A stretch of 64,000 nt of DNA from Pseudomonas syringae. GTDB taxonomy: Bacteria; Pseudomonadota; Gammaproteobacteria; Pseudomonadales; Pseudomonadaceae. Both the position numbers and the translations under genes were made by a program. Shown piece after piece: positions 17,456-25,420 of the stretch. The notes beneath the pieces are model-generated. The model was not told the DNA's origin. It did no database searches and was given only the letters and a program-made list of their open reading frames with translations. Position 1 is the first letter of the stretch. Each line of letters begins with the position of its first letter. The stretch is taken from the NCBI RefSeq assembly GCF_021605415.1, contig NZ_WKEQ01000023.1, positions 26,565 through 90,564 on the forward strand. Reading direction: 5' to 3'.

Positions 17456-17475
17456 ACCTGCACTTAAGTACAGTT
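17456..17475. promoter_or_regulatory. lux-box-like element upstream of the AHL synthase gene
   Basis: ACCTGCACTT-AAGTACAGTT is a 20-base near-palindrome with conserved CT...AG ends, like lux/las boxes, centred about 102 bases upstream of the luxI-type ATG. Its reverse complement shares 17 consecutive bases with the site at 17378. It suggests positive autoregulation of the synthase gene. Confidence 0.75.
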
Positions 17476-17567
17476 GTTTTTTGATGATCTACTCGTCAGT
17501 CTGTATCGCTGTGCAAACGACTGTCTTGTCGGGCGAACTTCTTTAAATTGTGGGAACTGTATTGCGC

Positions 17568-18224
17568 ATGAACAAAGTCAGCTTTTGCAGTGTCGACTAC
17601 GCCAGCGCTTCGCCAGAACTGCTGGGTAATCTTTATGGATTAAGAAAGGAAGTATTTGCCGACCGCTTGAACTGGAAAGTTCACGTCCATGGCGAACATG
17701 AAGTAGATGAATACGACAATGCTTTTTCGACCTATCTGGTCGGGTCGTTTTTGAATGTTCCGCTGGCCAGCGTGCGTCTGATCAATACGGTACATCCTTA
17801 TATGGTAGAGGGGCCGTTCCGCAGTTTCTTCACCCACGCATTACCCAAGCGCGGCTCGGTAGCAGAATCGAGCCGTTTTTTCGTGGACAAGACTCGCTCC
17901 CGGGCATTGGGGCTGGGGCGACTGCCACTGACGGAAATGCTGCTCTTGGCCATGCACAGTCACGCCGCCCGTTCGGGTCTTGATTCGGTCATTACCGTGG
18001 TCAGTCATGCCATGTCGCGAATCGTCCGCAAGGCCGGATGGCACTATGATGTGCTGGATGTTGGCGAGGCTTCACCGGGAGAGAAAGTGCTCCTGCTGGA
18101 TATGCCGATCACCCTCGAGAATGATCGACGACTCAAAGAGGTCATTGAGTCGAAGAACGGGCATCCGTTGCACGAAGTGCTTGAGCTTGACTGCTCGCCG
18201 GGCGTGACGAGCGTGTCTACATGA
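17568..18224 (+). CDS. LuxI-type acyl-homoserine-lactone synthase
   Basis: A 218-residue autoinducer synthase that makes an N-acyl-homoserine lactone from S-adenosylmethionine and acyl-ACP. All eight hallmark residues of the family are present at canonical spacing: R26, F30, W36, D47, D50, R70, E100 and R103. The ATG at 17568 fits this numbering; a GTG 18 bases upstream is possible. It is divergent from the roh-like operon and converges on the LuxR gene with an 8-base overlap of stop ends. The acyl chain cannot be deduced reliably from sequence. Confidence 0.95.
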   Translation: MNKVSFCSVDYASASPELLGNLYGLRKEVFADRLNWKVHVHGEHEVDEYDNAFSTYLVGSFLNVPLASVRLINTVHPYMVEGPFRSFFTHALPKRGSVAESSRFFVDKTRSRALGLGRLPLTEMLLLAMHSHAARSGLDSVITVVSHAMSRIVRKAGWHYDVLDVGEASPGEKVLLLDMPITLENDRRLKEVIESKNGHPLHEVLELDCSPGVTSVST

Positions 18225-18966
18225 GCATCGCAGGATCCAGCAACCCCAGGCTGACCGCCTTATAAACCGCCTGCTTGGCGTTGCACACCTGTAGTTTGTC
18301 GACAATATTGGACATGTGGAATTTCACCGTGCGAACAGAGATCGCATGGATCGCCGCTATTTCGCTATACGCCTTGCCCATGATGACCCATCTGAGAACC
18401 CCCATTTCCCGGTCGGACAGTTGGGCATCGCGCAGCTCAGGAAACAGGTCGCTCGGGCTGACACTGGCGGTCAGATCGTCATGGAGCTGTATCAGAGCCA
18501 TCTGAATGGCGGCCGTCTGTTGTTCGATAGCGTGTGCAAATTCCGTTCTGTGCCGGCTATTGCTGCAAAGGCTGAGCGCCGCAAACAAGCCGTTTGAATC
18601 GTGCAGGCTGAAGGTGAAACCCGTTGAGATCCGATACCGTTGCGACAAGGCGAACACCTCAGTGCCTCGTCCCGGCTCTGAATGTTCGAGTGCCTCTTGC
18701 CAGGAAAACGGCGCGACGGATTTAAGACCATGAATGATAACCGGATCTATCAGGTGATAGTTGGCGGCCTTATAAGCATCGATCCAGTGTTTGGGGTAAT
18801 TTGAAAAAATCCGTGGCTGGACCTGGTGCATCTTGTGCGTAATGAAATAAGCATAGTGGCACTCGCCCAATGATTTTAAATGCGGTTCAAGCAATCCTTT
18901 AAGTCGCTGATTAAGCTCGAGTCCATCATTGGTCGATGTGCGGGCATGAAAATTGTGCGCAGCCAT
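18217..18966 (-). CDS. LuxR-type AHL-responsive transcriptional regulator
   Basis: A 249-residue protein with an N-terminal autoinducer-binding domain and a C-terminal GerE-type helix-turn-helix. The N-terminal domain has the usual W-x3-Y, then NYHLIDPVI and a later Trp in PFSWQEA. The C-terminal domain has LSDREMGVLRW, GKAYSEIA and TVKFHMSNIVDKL. It converges on the AHL synthase gene and overlaps its last 8 bases. It is the obvious partner of the two lux-box-like sites at 17378 and 17456 and the likely activator of the roh-like operon. Confidence 0.95.
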   Translation of the reverse strand: MAAHNFHARTSTNDGLELNQRLKGLLEPHLKSLGECHYAYFITHKMHQVQPRIFSNYPKHWIDAYKAANYHLIDPVIIHGLKSVAPFSWQEALEHSEPGRGTEVFALSQRYRISTGFTFSLHDSNGLFAALSLCSNSRHRTEFAHAIEQQTAAIQMALIQLHDDLTASVSPSDLFPELRDAQLSDREMGVLRWVIMGKAYSEIAAIHAISVRTVKFHMSNIVDKLQVCNAKQAVYKAVSLGLLDPAMLM

Positions 18967-19226
18967 AGAAATTCCTTTTTGTTATAACTTTCAGTCCTTG
19001 ATGTGCCATGGCGGTATTTCAGGCCCGATTGATAGTCAGCTACCTAGGGTATGTAGTAAAGAAAAAAGGTCACTACGAAATCATATAAGGTGCAGTGCCG
19101 CCAGACTGTAAATAGTATCCGGCGGATGAGGTCCTTAAGATGTCAGCAGTCAACGGTATTCGCACAGTGCAGCGGTATACAGAATGCTCATTGATTCCTG
19201 TGCTCAACCGTTGAGGCCATTTGACA
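18967..19226. promoter_or_regulatory. AT-rich region upstream of luxR-type gene
   Basis: This 260-base gap is visibly richer in A/T than its surroundings and holds the promoter of the LuxR gene. A short near-palindrome CTACCTAGGGTATGTAG lies near 19040. No gene or lux box was recognised here, so the regulator may be controlled by something other than itself. Confidence 0.4.
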
Positions 19227-19865
19227 TTAGTTGGGTTTTACAGTTCTCGATTCAAGTAGGCCAGCCTGGACTGCCGGACGGGATTCGATGAGCTGAAGCC
19301 ACCGATTCAAATGAGTGAATGCCGAGATATCCAGCGCCAGTTCTTCATGAGTTCGAAGCCATGGGAAGGCGGCGATGTCGGCAATGGAATAGTGGTTCGA
19401 GGCCAGGTAACGGCTGGTGGCCAGTCTTTCATTCACCACACCATAAATTCGCAGTGATTCTTTGCGGTAACGCGCAATGGCCTCTTCGTTATGGGTCGTG
19501 CTGCCATGCAGAAACCACCAGAGTTGGCCCAGCATCGGGCCGATGGCTCCGACCTGAAAGAACAACCACTGCTGAACCGCAAGCCGGTCGGCAGGCAACT
19601 CAGGGTTCAGGAAATCAAACTTGTCGGACAGATAACCAAGGATCGCGCCCGATTCAAATACGCAAAGACCGGCTTGATGATCGACGATGGCGGGAATCTT
19701 CCCGTTCGGGTTGATCTGCAGGTATTCAGAGGAATGCTGCCAGCCTTTTCCCAGGTCGAGCTTGACCTGTTCGTAATCGATTTTTGCCTCTTTCAGGAAA
19801 ATGCTGATCTTCTGCCCGTTCGGTGTATCAGCCGTGTAGAGGGTGAGGGAATGCGCTGTGGTCAT
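19227..19865 (-). CDS. Glutathione S-transferase (YfcG/YghU-like)
   Basis: A 212-residue cytosolic glutathione transferase. The thioredoxin-like domain has LYTADTPNGQKISIFLKEA, with the Thr/Asn pair typical of the Nu-class group, NPNGKIPAIVD with the cis-proline, and ESGAILGYL for glutathione binding. The helical C-terminal domain has the SIADIAAFPW motif. GGAGA eight bases upstream fixes the ATG at 19865. A MarR-type operator copy lies 23 bases upstream of the start, shared with the divergent gene at 19959, so it probably answers to the MarR regulator at 21084. Confidence 0.92.
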   Translation of the reverse strand: MTTAHSLTLYTADTPNGQKISIFLKEAKIDYEQVKLDLGKGWQHSSEYLQINPNGKIPAIVDHQAGLCVFESGAILGYLSDKFDFLNPELPADRLAVQQWLFFQVGAIGPMLGQLWWFLHGSTTHNEEAIARYRKESLRIYGVVNERLATSRYLASNHYSIADIAAFPWLRTHEELALDISAFTHLNRWLQLIESRPAVQAGLLESRTVKPN

Positions 19866-19887
19866 GGCTCGTCTCCACTGATTGTAG

Positions 19888-19899
19888 TTGCAGTTGCAA
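19888..19899. promoter_or_regulatory. MarR-type operator copy 1
   Basis: TTGCAGTTGCAA differs by one base from the perfect palindrome TTGCAATTGCAA at 21610. It lies between the divergent glutathione transferase gene and the E1-C-terminal-like gene, where it can control both. Confidence 0.65.
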
Positions 19900-19958
19900 T
19901 CATGTTGAGGCGTGCAGTATGGTTCAAGAATGACGAAACGCACGGAGAGCTTCGAAAA

Positions 19959-21071
19959 ATGATTGGTTTTTCCAGTTTCAGCAAAACTCAGGAAACCGGC
20001 CTGGCGGCTCAGGCCTGTATCGACAAGATCCGAAACCTTGCCCATCGGTTCGACGAAGAATGTTCTTCTCCGCTGTACACCATGATTGATATCGCCAATG
20101 GACTGGAAAAGGATCCGCAGATGAAGAAAAACGTCTGGGTGGTTCGATCCAACAAGCGAGCCAGGGTTGAAGGGACTCACTCAAGGATCAGCGCGTGGCC
20201 CCTGCGTTTCAGTCCGCAAGCGCGGGCCAGTGAACGGCCGCTGCTGTACCTGACCAGCTCAGCGACGTCCGCCGAGCTTTGCGCGTTGTCGACCGAGTCG
20301 GACGAGCGCGGAATTTTCTGCAACGACATCGAAACAATGCCCTCCACCTGGCCCAAGGGTGCCCATCCCTGGGTACCGATGTGGCTGGTCGCCAACTCGC
20401 GCTGTTTGCCTTTTGATCCTGCCAGCGGTGCCGAGGCACGCGCCATTGCGATCGAGGCGTTGAAGCGTCTGTATATCGACGGCAATGACGGCTTTTACTA
20501 CATGGCGCTGCACGACGAACCCAACGATTTCATTGGGCCAATCAATGCGCTCGATGCCGGCGCCGCACTCAAGGGGATGTACCGGATTCGCGAGATTGCA
20601 GGCCCAGCCGATCAACCGCAGGTACGCTTGCTAGGCGCGGGCCTGGCCTTGCGAACCGTGGTGTCGGCGGCCCGGATTCTGCTGGATGATTGGGGTGTGG
20701 CCAGCGAACTCTGGAGCTGCCCCAGCTACACCCGCCTGGCGCGCGATGCCGACAGGGCGGCGCGCTGGAATCGACTGAATCCCGACTCGCCTCGGCGATC
20801 CTCGCATTTGCGCGACTGCCTGACTACCGAAGACACCCCGGTGATCGCCGTGACCGGCTATGCACAGCATGTGGCCGATCAGATTGGCGGGCACCTGTCG
20901 TGCCGTTTCGTCGCGCTCGGCGCTGACTCGATCAGTTCACTGGCGGCCCGTCCGGTGTCGGGCACCATTAATGAACACTGGATCGTCACCCTGGCTCTGC
21001 GCGCCCTGGCCGAGGACGGCATCCTTTCACCGGCACTCGTGGAGCAGGCCATGCGGCGGTATCTGCTGTGA
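19959..21071 (+). CDS. Stand-alone transketolase C-terminal / pyruvate dehydrogenase E1 C-terminal-domain-like protein
   Basis: A 370-residue protein. Its last 200 residues align with the C-terminal domain of the AceE encoded at 21716-24385: ALKGMYRI matches LKGMYRL, WGVASELWSCPSYTRL matches FGVSSDVWSVTSLTEL, and RFVALGADS matches RFVALGTDG. No thiamine-diphosphate-binding domain (GDG...N) is present, so it cannot be a complete dehydrogenase. The ATG at 19959 has GGAGAG twelve bases upstream; the exact start is uncertain because the first 80 residues resemble nothing I know. It may be a partner or regulator of the nearby AceE paralogue. Confidence 0.72.
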   Translation: MIGFSSFSKTQETGLAAQACIDKIRNLAHRFDEECSSPLYTMIDIANGLEKDPQMKKNVWVVRSNKRARVEGTHSRISAWPLRFSPQARASERPLLYLTSSATSAELCALSTESDERGIFCNDIETMPSTWPKGAHPWVPMWLVANSRCLPFDPASGAEARAIAIEALKRLYIDGNDGFYYMALHDEPNDFIGPINALDAGAALKGMYRIREIAGPADQPQVRLLGAGLALRTVVSAARILLDDWGVASELWSCPSYTRLARDADRAARWNRLNPDSPRRSSHLRDCLTTEDTPVIAVTGYAQHVADQIGGHLSCRFVALGADSISSLAARPVSGTINEHWIVTLALRALAEDGILSPALVEQAMRRYLL

Positions 21072-21083
21072 TGCAGTGATCAC

Positions 21084-21536
21084 TTAGCTGGATCGTGCAC
21101 TGTTACGTGCAGAAGAGGCCGCACGCTCCAGGGCGTCGCTGAAAAAACGTTGCTGCTCGGCATCGAATTGCGACAGAAAAAGTTCGTCGACGGCGCCTTC
21201 GTAAATCTTCCACATTTTTTTGCGCAGCATTTTTCCGCTCGGGGTGATGGTTGCGTAAGCGCCGCGTGCATCGTCACCGGCGCGGGTTCGCTCGACCAGG
21301 CCTTCCGCTTCCAGACGGTCGATCAAGCGCGTGAGGTTGTAGCGTTCGATGGCCATGACGTCGGCCAGTTCGTTCATGCGTCGGCTGCCACCGGCACCGC
21401 TTTCGATTCCCCACAGCGCATCGTACCAAGCGTAGGCGGGGAGCCCGGCCGCAGCGAGTCGGCGCTCGATTTCCCTGATCAGGCAGCGGTGCGCCCTGAC
21501 GAATCTGAACCAGGTATCCGGCTCGTTTGTAGACAT
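21084..21536 (-). CDS. MarR family transcriptional regulator
   Basis: A 150-residue winged-helix repressor. The recognition part is ELADVMAIERYNLTRLIDRLEAEGLVERTRAGDD (about 57-90), followed by the wing and a C-terminal dimerisation helix. It lies between the E1-like gene and aceE and is divergent from aceE. Palindromic TTGCAATTGCAA-like sites at 19888, 21566 and 21610 flank its own promoter and those of the glutathione transferase, E1-like and aceE genes. These are its likely operators. The ligand is unknown. Confidence 0.9.
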   Translation of the reverse strand: MSTNEPDTWFRFVRAHRCLIREIERRLAAAGLPAYAWYDALWGIESGAGGSRRMNELADVMAIERYNLTRLIDRLEAEGLVERTRAGDDARGAYATITPSGKMLRKKMWKIYEGAVDELFLSQFDAEQQRFFSDALERAASSARNSARSS

Positions 21537-21565
21537 GAGTCACCTTTTTTCGCAAATAGATTTAG

Positions 21566-21577
21566 TTGCAATTGTAA
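21566..21577. promoter_or_regulatory. MarR-type operator copy 2
   Basis: TTGCAATTGTAA is one base off the palindrome and lies 30 bases upstream of the marR-type start codon. It is placed for autorepression. Confidence 0.65.
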
Positions 21578-21609
21578 CGCGCAGCACGATAAATTCCGGA
21601 GCATCATTG

Positions 21610-21621
21610 TTGCAATTGCAA
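21610..21621. promoter_or_regulatory. MarR-type operator copy 3
   Basis: TTGCAATTGCAA is a perfect 12-base palindrome, extended to GTTGCAATTGCAAC, 95 bases upstream of the aceE start. With copy 2 it brackets the marR/aceE divergent promoter region. Confidence 0.7.
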
Positions 21622-21715
21622 CGACATGCTTCCTGAAGGACCGGTATCCACCGATGCCCCTTCGCCATGGTACCGAACGAATCGGTGCCCCAGCTGCACT
21701 ATCCAGGAGACGACG

Positions 21716-24385
21716 ATGGCACAACAATCAATGTTTCTCGACGAGGATCCACAAGAAACTCGCGAATGGCTCGAGTCCATTGAATCGGTTCTCAGTGTTG
21801 AAGGTCGCCCTCGAGCACATTATCTGATCGATCAGTTGCTTGATTTCGACGTCAGCCAGCACGGCGATTTCTATGGACGCGTCACAACGCCCTACGTCAA
21901 CACCATTTCCGTGGATCGGCAGCAAGCCTATCCCGGCGATCTGAGCGTCGAACGACGGCTCAATGCTTACATCCGCTGGAATGCCTTGGCGATGGTATTG
22001 CGTGCCGGTAAACACTCGAACGTGGGTGGGCACATCGCGTCTTATGCATCGGCGGCGGTGCTTTACGATGTTGGCTTCGACCATTTCTTTCGCGGACGAA
22101 CCGAGCAGTTTGCCGGCGACATGATCTACATTCAGGGCCACTCTTCGCCGGGCATTTACGGGCGCGCCTACCTCGAAGGTCGACTGAGCGAGGAGCAACT
22201 GGACAACTTCCGTCGCGAAACTGACCGAGACGGCATTTCCTCCTATCCCCATCCACGACTGATGCCTGATTTCTGGCAGTTCCCGACCGTGTCCATGGGG
22301 CTCGGGCCGATCACGGCGGCTTACCAGGCACGGTTCATGCGTTATCTGGAAAACCGTGGGCTAAAAGAGCATCAGGGCCGCAAAGTCTGGGCATTCCTGG
22401 GCGATGGCGAGATGGATCAGCCCGAATCACTCGCAGCGATCTCACTGGCCGGCCGCGAAAAACTCGACAACATTATTTTCGTCGTCAACTGCAACCTGCA
22501 GCGGCTGGACGGACCGGTGCGCGGAAACAGCAAAGTCATTCAGGAATTCGAAAGCCTGTATCGCGCCGCTGGCTGGAACGTGATCAAGGTCATCTGGGGC
22601 AGCGGTTGGGATGCATTGCTGGAGAAGGACAAGAGCGGCCTGTTGCGCCAGCGCATGATGGAGTGTGTCGATGGCGAGTACCAGAACTACAAATCGCAGA
22701 ACGGGGCCTACGTACGCGAACACTTTTTCGGCAAATACCCTGAACTGCTCGAACTGGTCAGTGACTTGACCGACGATCAGATCTGGAAGCTTTCGCGCGG
22801 CGGCCACGATCCGGAAAAAATCTACAACGCCTACGCCGCCGCCATGCGTCACACCGGCGGGCCAAGCGTCATTTTGGCGAAAACCGTGAAAGGTTTCGGC
22901 ATGGGCGAGGCGGGTGAAGGGCAGAACATTAACCACCAGCTCAAGAAAATGGGTGAAGAGGCGGTCAGGGCGTTCCGGGATCGCTTCTCGCTGGACATCA
23001 CTGACGAGCAACTCAGTGAAATGCCGTACCTCAAGCCGCCTGCCGGCAGCGCCGAGGCCGTTTATCTCCAGGCACTGCGCAACAAACTGGGCGGTCATTT
23101 GCCGGCGCGCTTCAGCGATGCCGAGTCACTGAAAATCCCACCGTTGTCGGTGCTCGACAGCCAGCTCAAGGGAACGGGTGACCGAGCGATTTCCACGACG
23201 ATGGCCTTTGTGCGCATTCTTGGCACGTTGCTCAAGGATCCGAACATCGGCAAGGTCATCGTGCCGATCGTTCCCGACGAGTCTCGAACCTTCGGGATGG
23301 AGAGTCTGTTCCGCCAGATCGGCATTCATTCCCACGTGGGGCAGTTGTATACACCGCAGGATGCGGGCCAGCTCAGCTACTACAAAGAGAGCAAAGACGG
23401 CCAGATCATGCAGGAAGGTCTCAACGAGTCCGGTGCGATTTCTTCATGGATTGCTGCCAGCACCTCGTATAGCAATCACGGGGTAATGACCGTTCCTTTT
23501 TACATTTTCTATTCGATGTTCGGCTTTCAGCGTATCGGCGATCTGGCCTGGGCGGCAGGCGACGCGCGAGCGCGAGGTTTCCTGCTCGGTGCCACGTCCG
23601 GCCGCACCACGTTGATGGGCGAAGGCCTGCAGCACGATGACGGTCACAGCCATGTGTTGTCTTCGACAGTGCCTTGCTGTGTGTCCTATGACCCGACTTA
23701 CGCCTACGAACTGGCCGTCATCATCCAGGATGGTATGCGCCGCATGTACGTCGAGAACGAGGACATCTACTACTACATCACCTTGCTCAACGAAAACTAT
23801 GCCCACCCGGAGATGCCTGAAGGCGCAGAACAAGGCATTCTCAAAGGCATGTATCGACTTTCCAGCGCAGACAAGCCAGCCAAAGGCAAGCATGTGCAAT
23901 TGATGGGCTGCGGCTCGATCCTGCTGGAAGTCATCGCTGCCGCACAGTTGCTGGAAGCCGACTTTGGCGTCAGCAGTGACGTGTGGAGTGTGACGAGTCT
24001 GACCGAGTTGCGCCGTGACGGCCAGGAGGCGGAGCGCTGGAACATGCTCCATCCGGAACAGGCACCACGGATCAGTCATGTCGAAGCCTGCATGCAGGAT
24101 CAGCAAGGGCCCGTGGTTGTCGCGACCGACTACATGAAGATATTCGCCGACCAAATCCGTCCGTTCGTGCCAAAGCGTCGCTTTGTTGCGCTGGGCACAG
24201 ACGGTTTCGGTCAGTCGGATACGCGCGAATCCCTGCGCAAGTTCTTCGAAGTCGACCGTCATTTCATCGCCGTAGCGGCACTGAAAGCGTTGGCCGACGA
24301 GGGCACGTTACCTCGGGCGAAAGTGGCAGACGCGATCGCGCTTTATGGCATTGATCCGGAAAAACGCGACCCGGCCAAAGTCTGA
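21716..24385 (+). CDS. aceE: Pyruvate dehydrogenase E1 component, homodimeric type
   Basis: An 889-residue thiamine-diphosphate enzyme that decarboxylates pyruvate and transfers the acetyl group to the E2 lipoyl domain. Full-length features are visible: GHIASYASAAVLYDVGFDHFF-type N-terminal region, the ThDP motif GDGEMDQPES...NCNLQRLDGPV, the middle domain with TSGRTTLMGEGLQHDDGHS, and the C-terminal domain. AGGAGA five bases before ATG 21716 decides the start. No aceF or lpd gene is adjacent, and it lies in a MarR-regulated island, so it is probably a second copy that uses the E2/E3 made elsewhere. Confidence 0.93.
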   Translation: MAQQSMFLDEDPQETREWLESIESVLSVEGRPRAHYLIDQLLDFDVSQHGDFYGRVTTPYVNTISVDRQQAYPGDLSVERRLNAYIRWNALAMVLRAGKHSNVGGHIASYASAAVLYDVGFDHFFRGRTEQFAGDMIYIQGHSSPGIYGRAYLEGRLSEEQLDNFRRETDRDGISSYPHPRLMPDFWQFPTVSMGLGPITAAYQARFMRYLENRGLKEHQGRKVWAFLGDGEMDQPESLAAISLAGREKLDNIIFVVNCNLQRLDGPVRGNSKVIQEFESLYRAAGWNVIKVIWGSGWDALLEKDKSGLLRQRMMECVDGEYQNYKSQNGAYVREHFFGKYPELLELVSDLTDDQIWKLSRGGHDPEKIYNAYAAAMRHTGGPSVILAKTVKGFGMGEAGEGQNINHQLKKMGEEAVRAFRDRFSLDITDEQLSEMPYLKPPAGSAEAVYLQALRNKLGGHLPARFSDAESLKIPPLSVLDSQLKGTGDRAISTTMAFVRILGTLLKDPNIGKVIVPIVPDESRTFGMESLFRQIGIHSHVGQLYTPQDAGQLSYYKESKDGQIMQEGLNESGAISSWIAASTSYSNHGVMTVPFYIFYSMFGFQRIGDLAWAAGDARARGFLLGATSGRTTLMGEGLQHDDGHSHVLSSTVPCCVSYDPTYAYELAVIIQDGMRRMYVENEDIYYYITLLNENYAHPEMPEGAEQGILKGMYRLSSADKPAKGKHVQLMGCGSILLEVIAAAQLLEADFGVSSDVWSVTSLTELRRDGQEAERWNMLHPEQAPRISHVEACMQDQQGPVVVATDYMKIFADQIRPFVPKRRFVALGTDGFGQSDTRESLRKFFEVDRHFIAVAALKALADEGTLPRAKVADAIALYGIDPEKRDPAKV

Positions 24386-24392
24386 CAGCAGC

Positions 24393-24423
24393 GTCCACCG
24401 CGCCAGTGAATGGCGCGGTGGAC
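24393..24423. terminator. Terminator-like hairpin after aceE
   Basis: GTCCACCGCGCCA (24393-24405) and TGGCGCGGTGGAC (24411-24423) form a perfect 13-bp stem with a 5-base loop, directly after the aceE stop and before the convergent OBAP gene. There is no strong T run. Confidence 0.6.
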
Positions 24424-24497
24424 TTCACGCGTTGCGATGAAAATCAACGCCAAAGCATCGTACGTGCCATCGGCTCGAATCCGGTTTGCACAGTACT

Positions 24498-25262
24498 TCA
24501 ATGAGCGTGTGGGTTGCCGGCCGGATCGGCGATCTGGATGACTTTGCCGTCTTGCCAAGCGTCCGCACCCGGCGCGATGGCTGGCGCCACGATGTCAGCA
24601 CGCGCGCGTTTTTTTTCGGCGCTGTCCACCCCGAGGCGGCGATCCCTTTCAACAACTTTCTTCGGGTCGATCTGGCCGTCCGCCGTAAAACCCATCATCA
24701 GTTGCGGAACGCCAAGCGGCAGGGTTTTGTCTTGGTCGGTGTGCCAGGTGTGCCACGTCTTGCCGTAGGTATGGACGAGTTTTTCCATCAGCGCATGCTC
24801 GGCGGATTCCGGAATGCCCGGCGCAACAAGCTGTCCCGATTTCACCTCATGCACATGGCTGTGCCACAGGGCTTTTTCCGCTGGTGGCAGTTGGGTAAAG
24901 AGTTTTTCGTCAATGATGTATTCCACGCCCATCAACTTGGCGTCCTTGCGGTTGCCATCGTAGATCACACACTGGATCACTTGTTCGTTGAGGATTGCGC
25001 AGTAGTGATGCGCCTCCATTTGCGCCTTGATGTCGCCGTTATAAAAATGAAAACCATCAAGGTAAGCGTTGAGCGCTTCCACCGGCGGCCGTGACTGCAA
25101 AATCCCGGCGCCGGCCTCAAGTGCGGTGGTCGTCGGCGTTTTCGCCGCTCCGGGGGCGACGACGTTTGATGCGGAGTTGCTACCTGCGCAGGCTGTCAGC
25201 AGCGTCATCAACGCCATCATTGATGCATTGAAGGTGATGCGGCGAGTTTGGTTTTGATTCAT
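24498..25262 (-). CDS. DUF1264 / OBAP (oil-body-associated protein) family lipoprotein
   Basis: A 254-residue protein. It begins with a lipoprotein signal peptide whose lipobox LTAC places the modified Cys near residue 26. The conserved core has the OBAP/DUF1264 features YLDGFHFYNGD, EAHHYC, QCVIYDG, GVEYII and ALWHSHVHEVKSGQL, with several histidines that may bind metal. Plants use related proteins on oil bodies, but the bacterial role is unknown. GAGAGGGAA before ATG 25262 supports the start. It is probably anchored in the cell envelope. No functional partner is adjacent. Confidence 0.8.
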   Translation of the reverse strand: MNQNQTRRITFNASMMALMTLLTACAGSNSASNVVAPGAAKTPTTTALEAGAGILQSRPPVEALNAYLDGFHFYNGDIKAQMEAHHYCAILNEQVIQCVIYDGNRKDAKLMGVEYIIDEKLFTQLPPAEKALWHSHVHEVKSGQLVAPGIPESAEHALMEKLVHTYGKTWHTWHTDQDKTLPLGVPQLMMGFTADGQIDPKKVVERDRRLGVDSAEKKRARADIVAPAIAPGADAWQDGKVIQIADPAGNPHAH

Positions 25263-25420
25263 CGTAAATTCCCTCTCGTGAGCCAATCCAGCGTCAGATT
25301 GTCTGGCCTGAGGTTAGAAAGTCCGATGGGGTGCGCGTTCAGAAAGGTTTGAGGTGCGCGATAGGGCGGTGCGTTGATGAGCCCACGACAGTCGTCTGCC
25401 TGCGGTTTAGCAGATGAGGT

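Noticed and set aside
18967..19226. Further lux box or small gene upstream of luxR
   Set aside because: No CT-N12-AG palindrome like those at 17378 and 17456 and no coding frame with a start signal was found.
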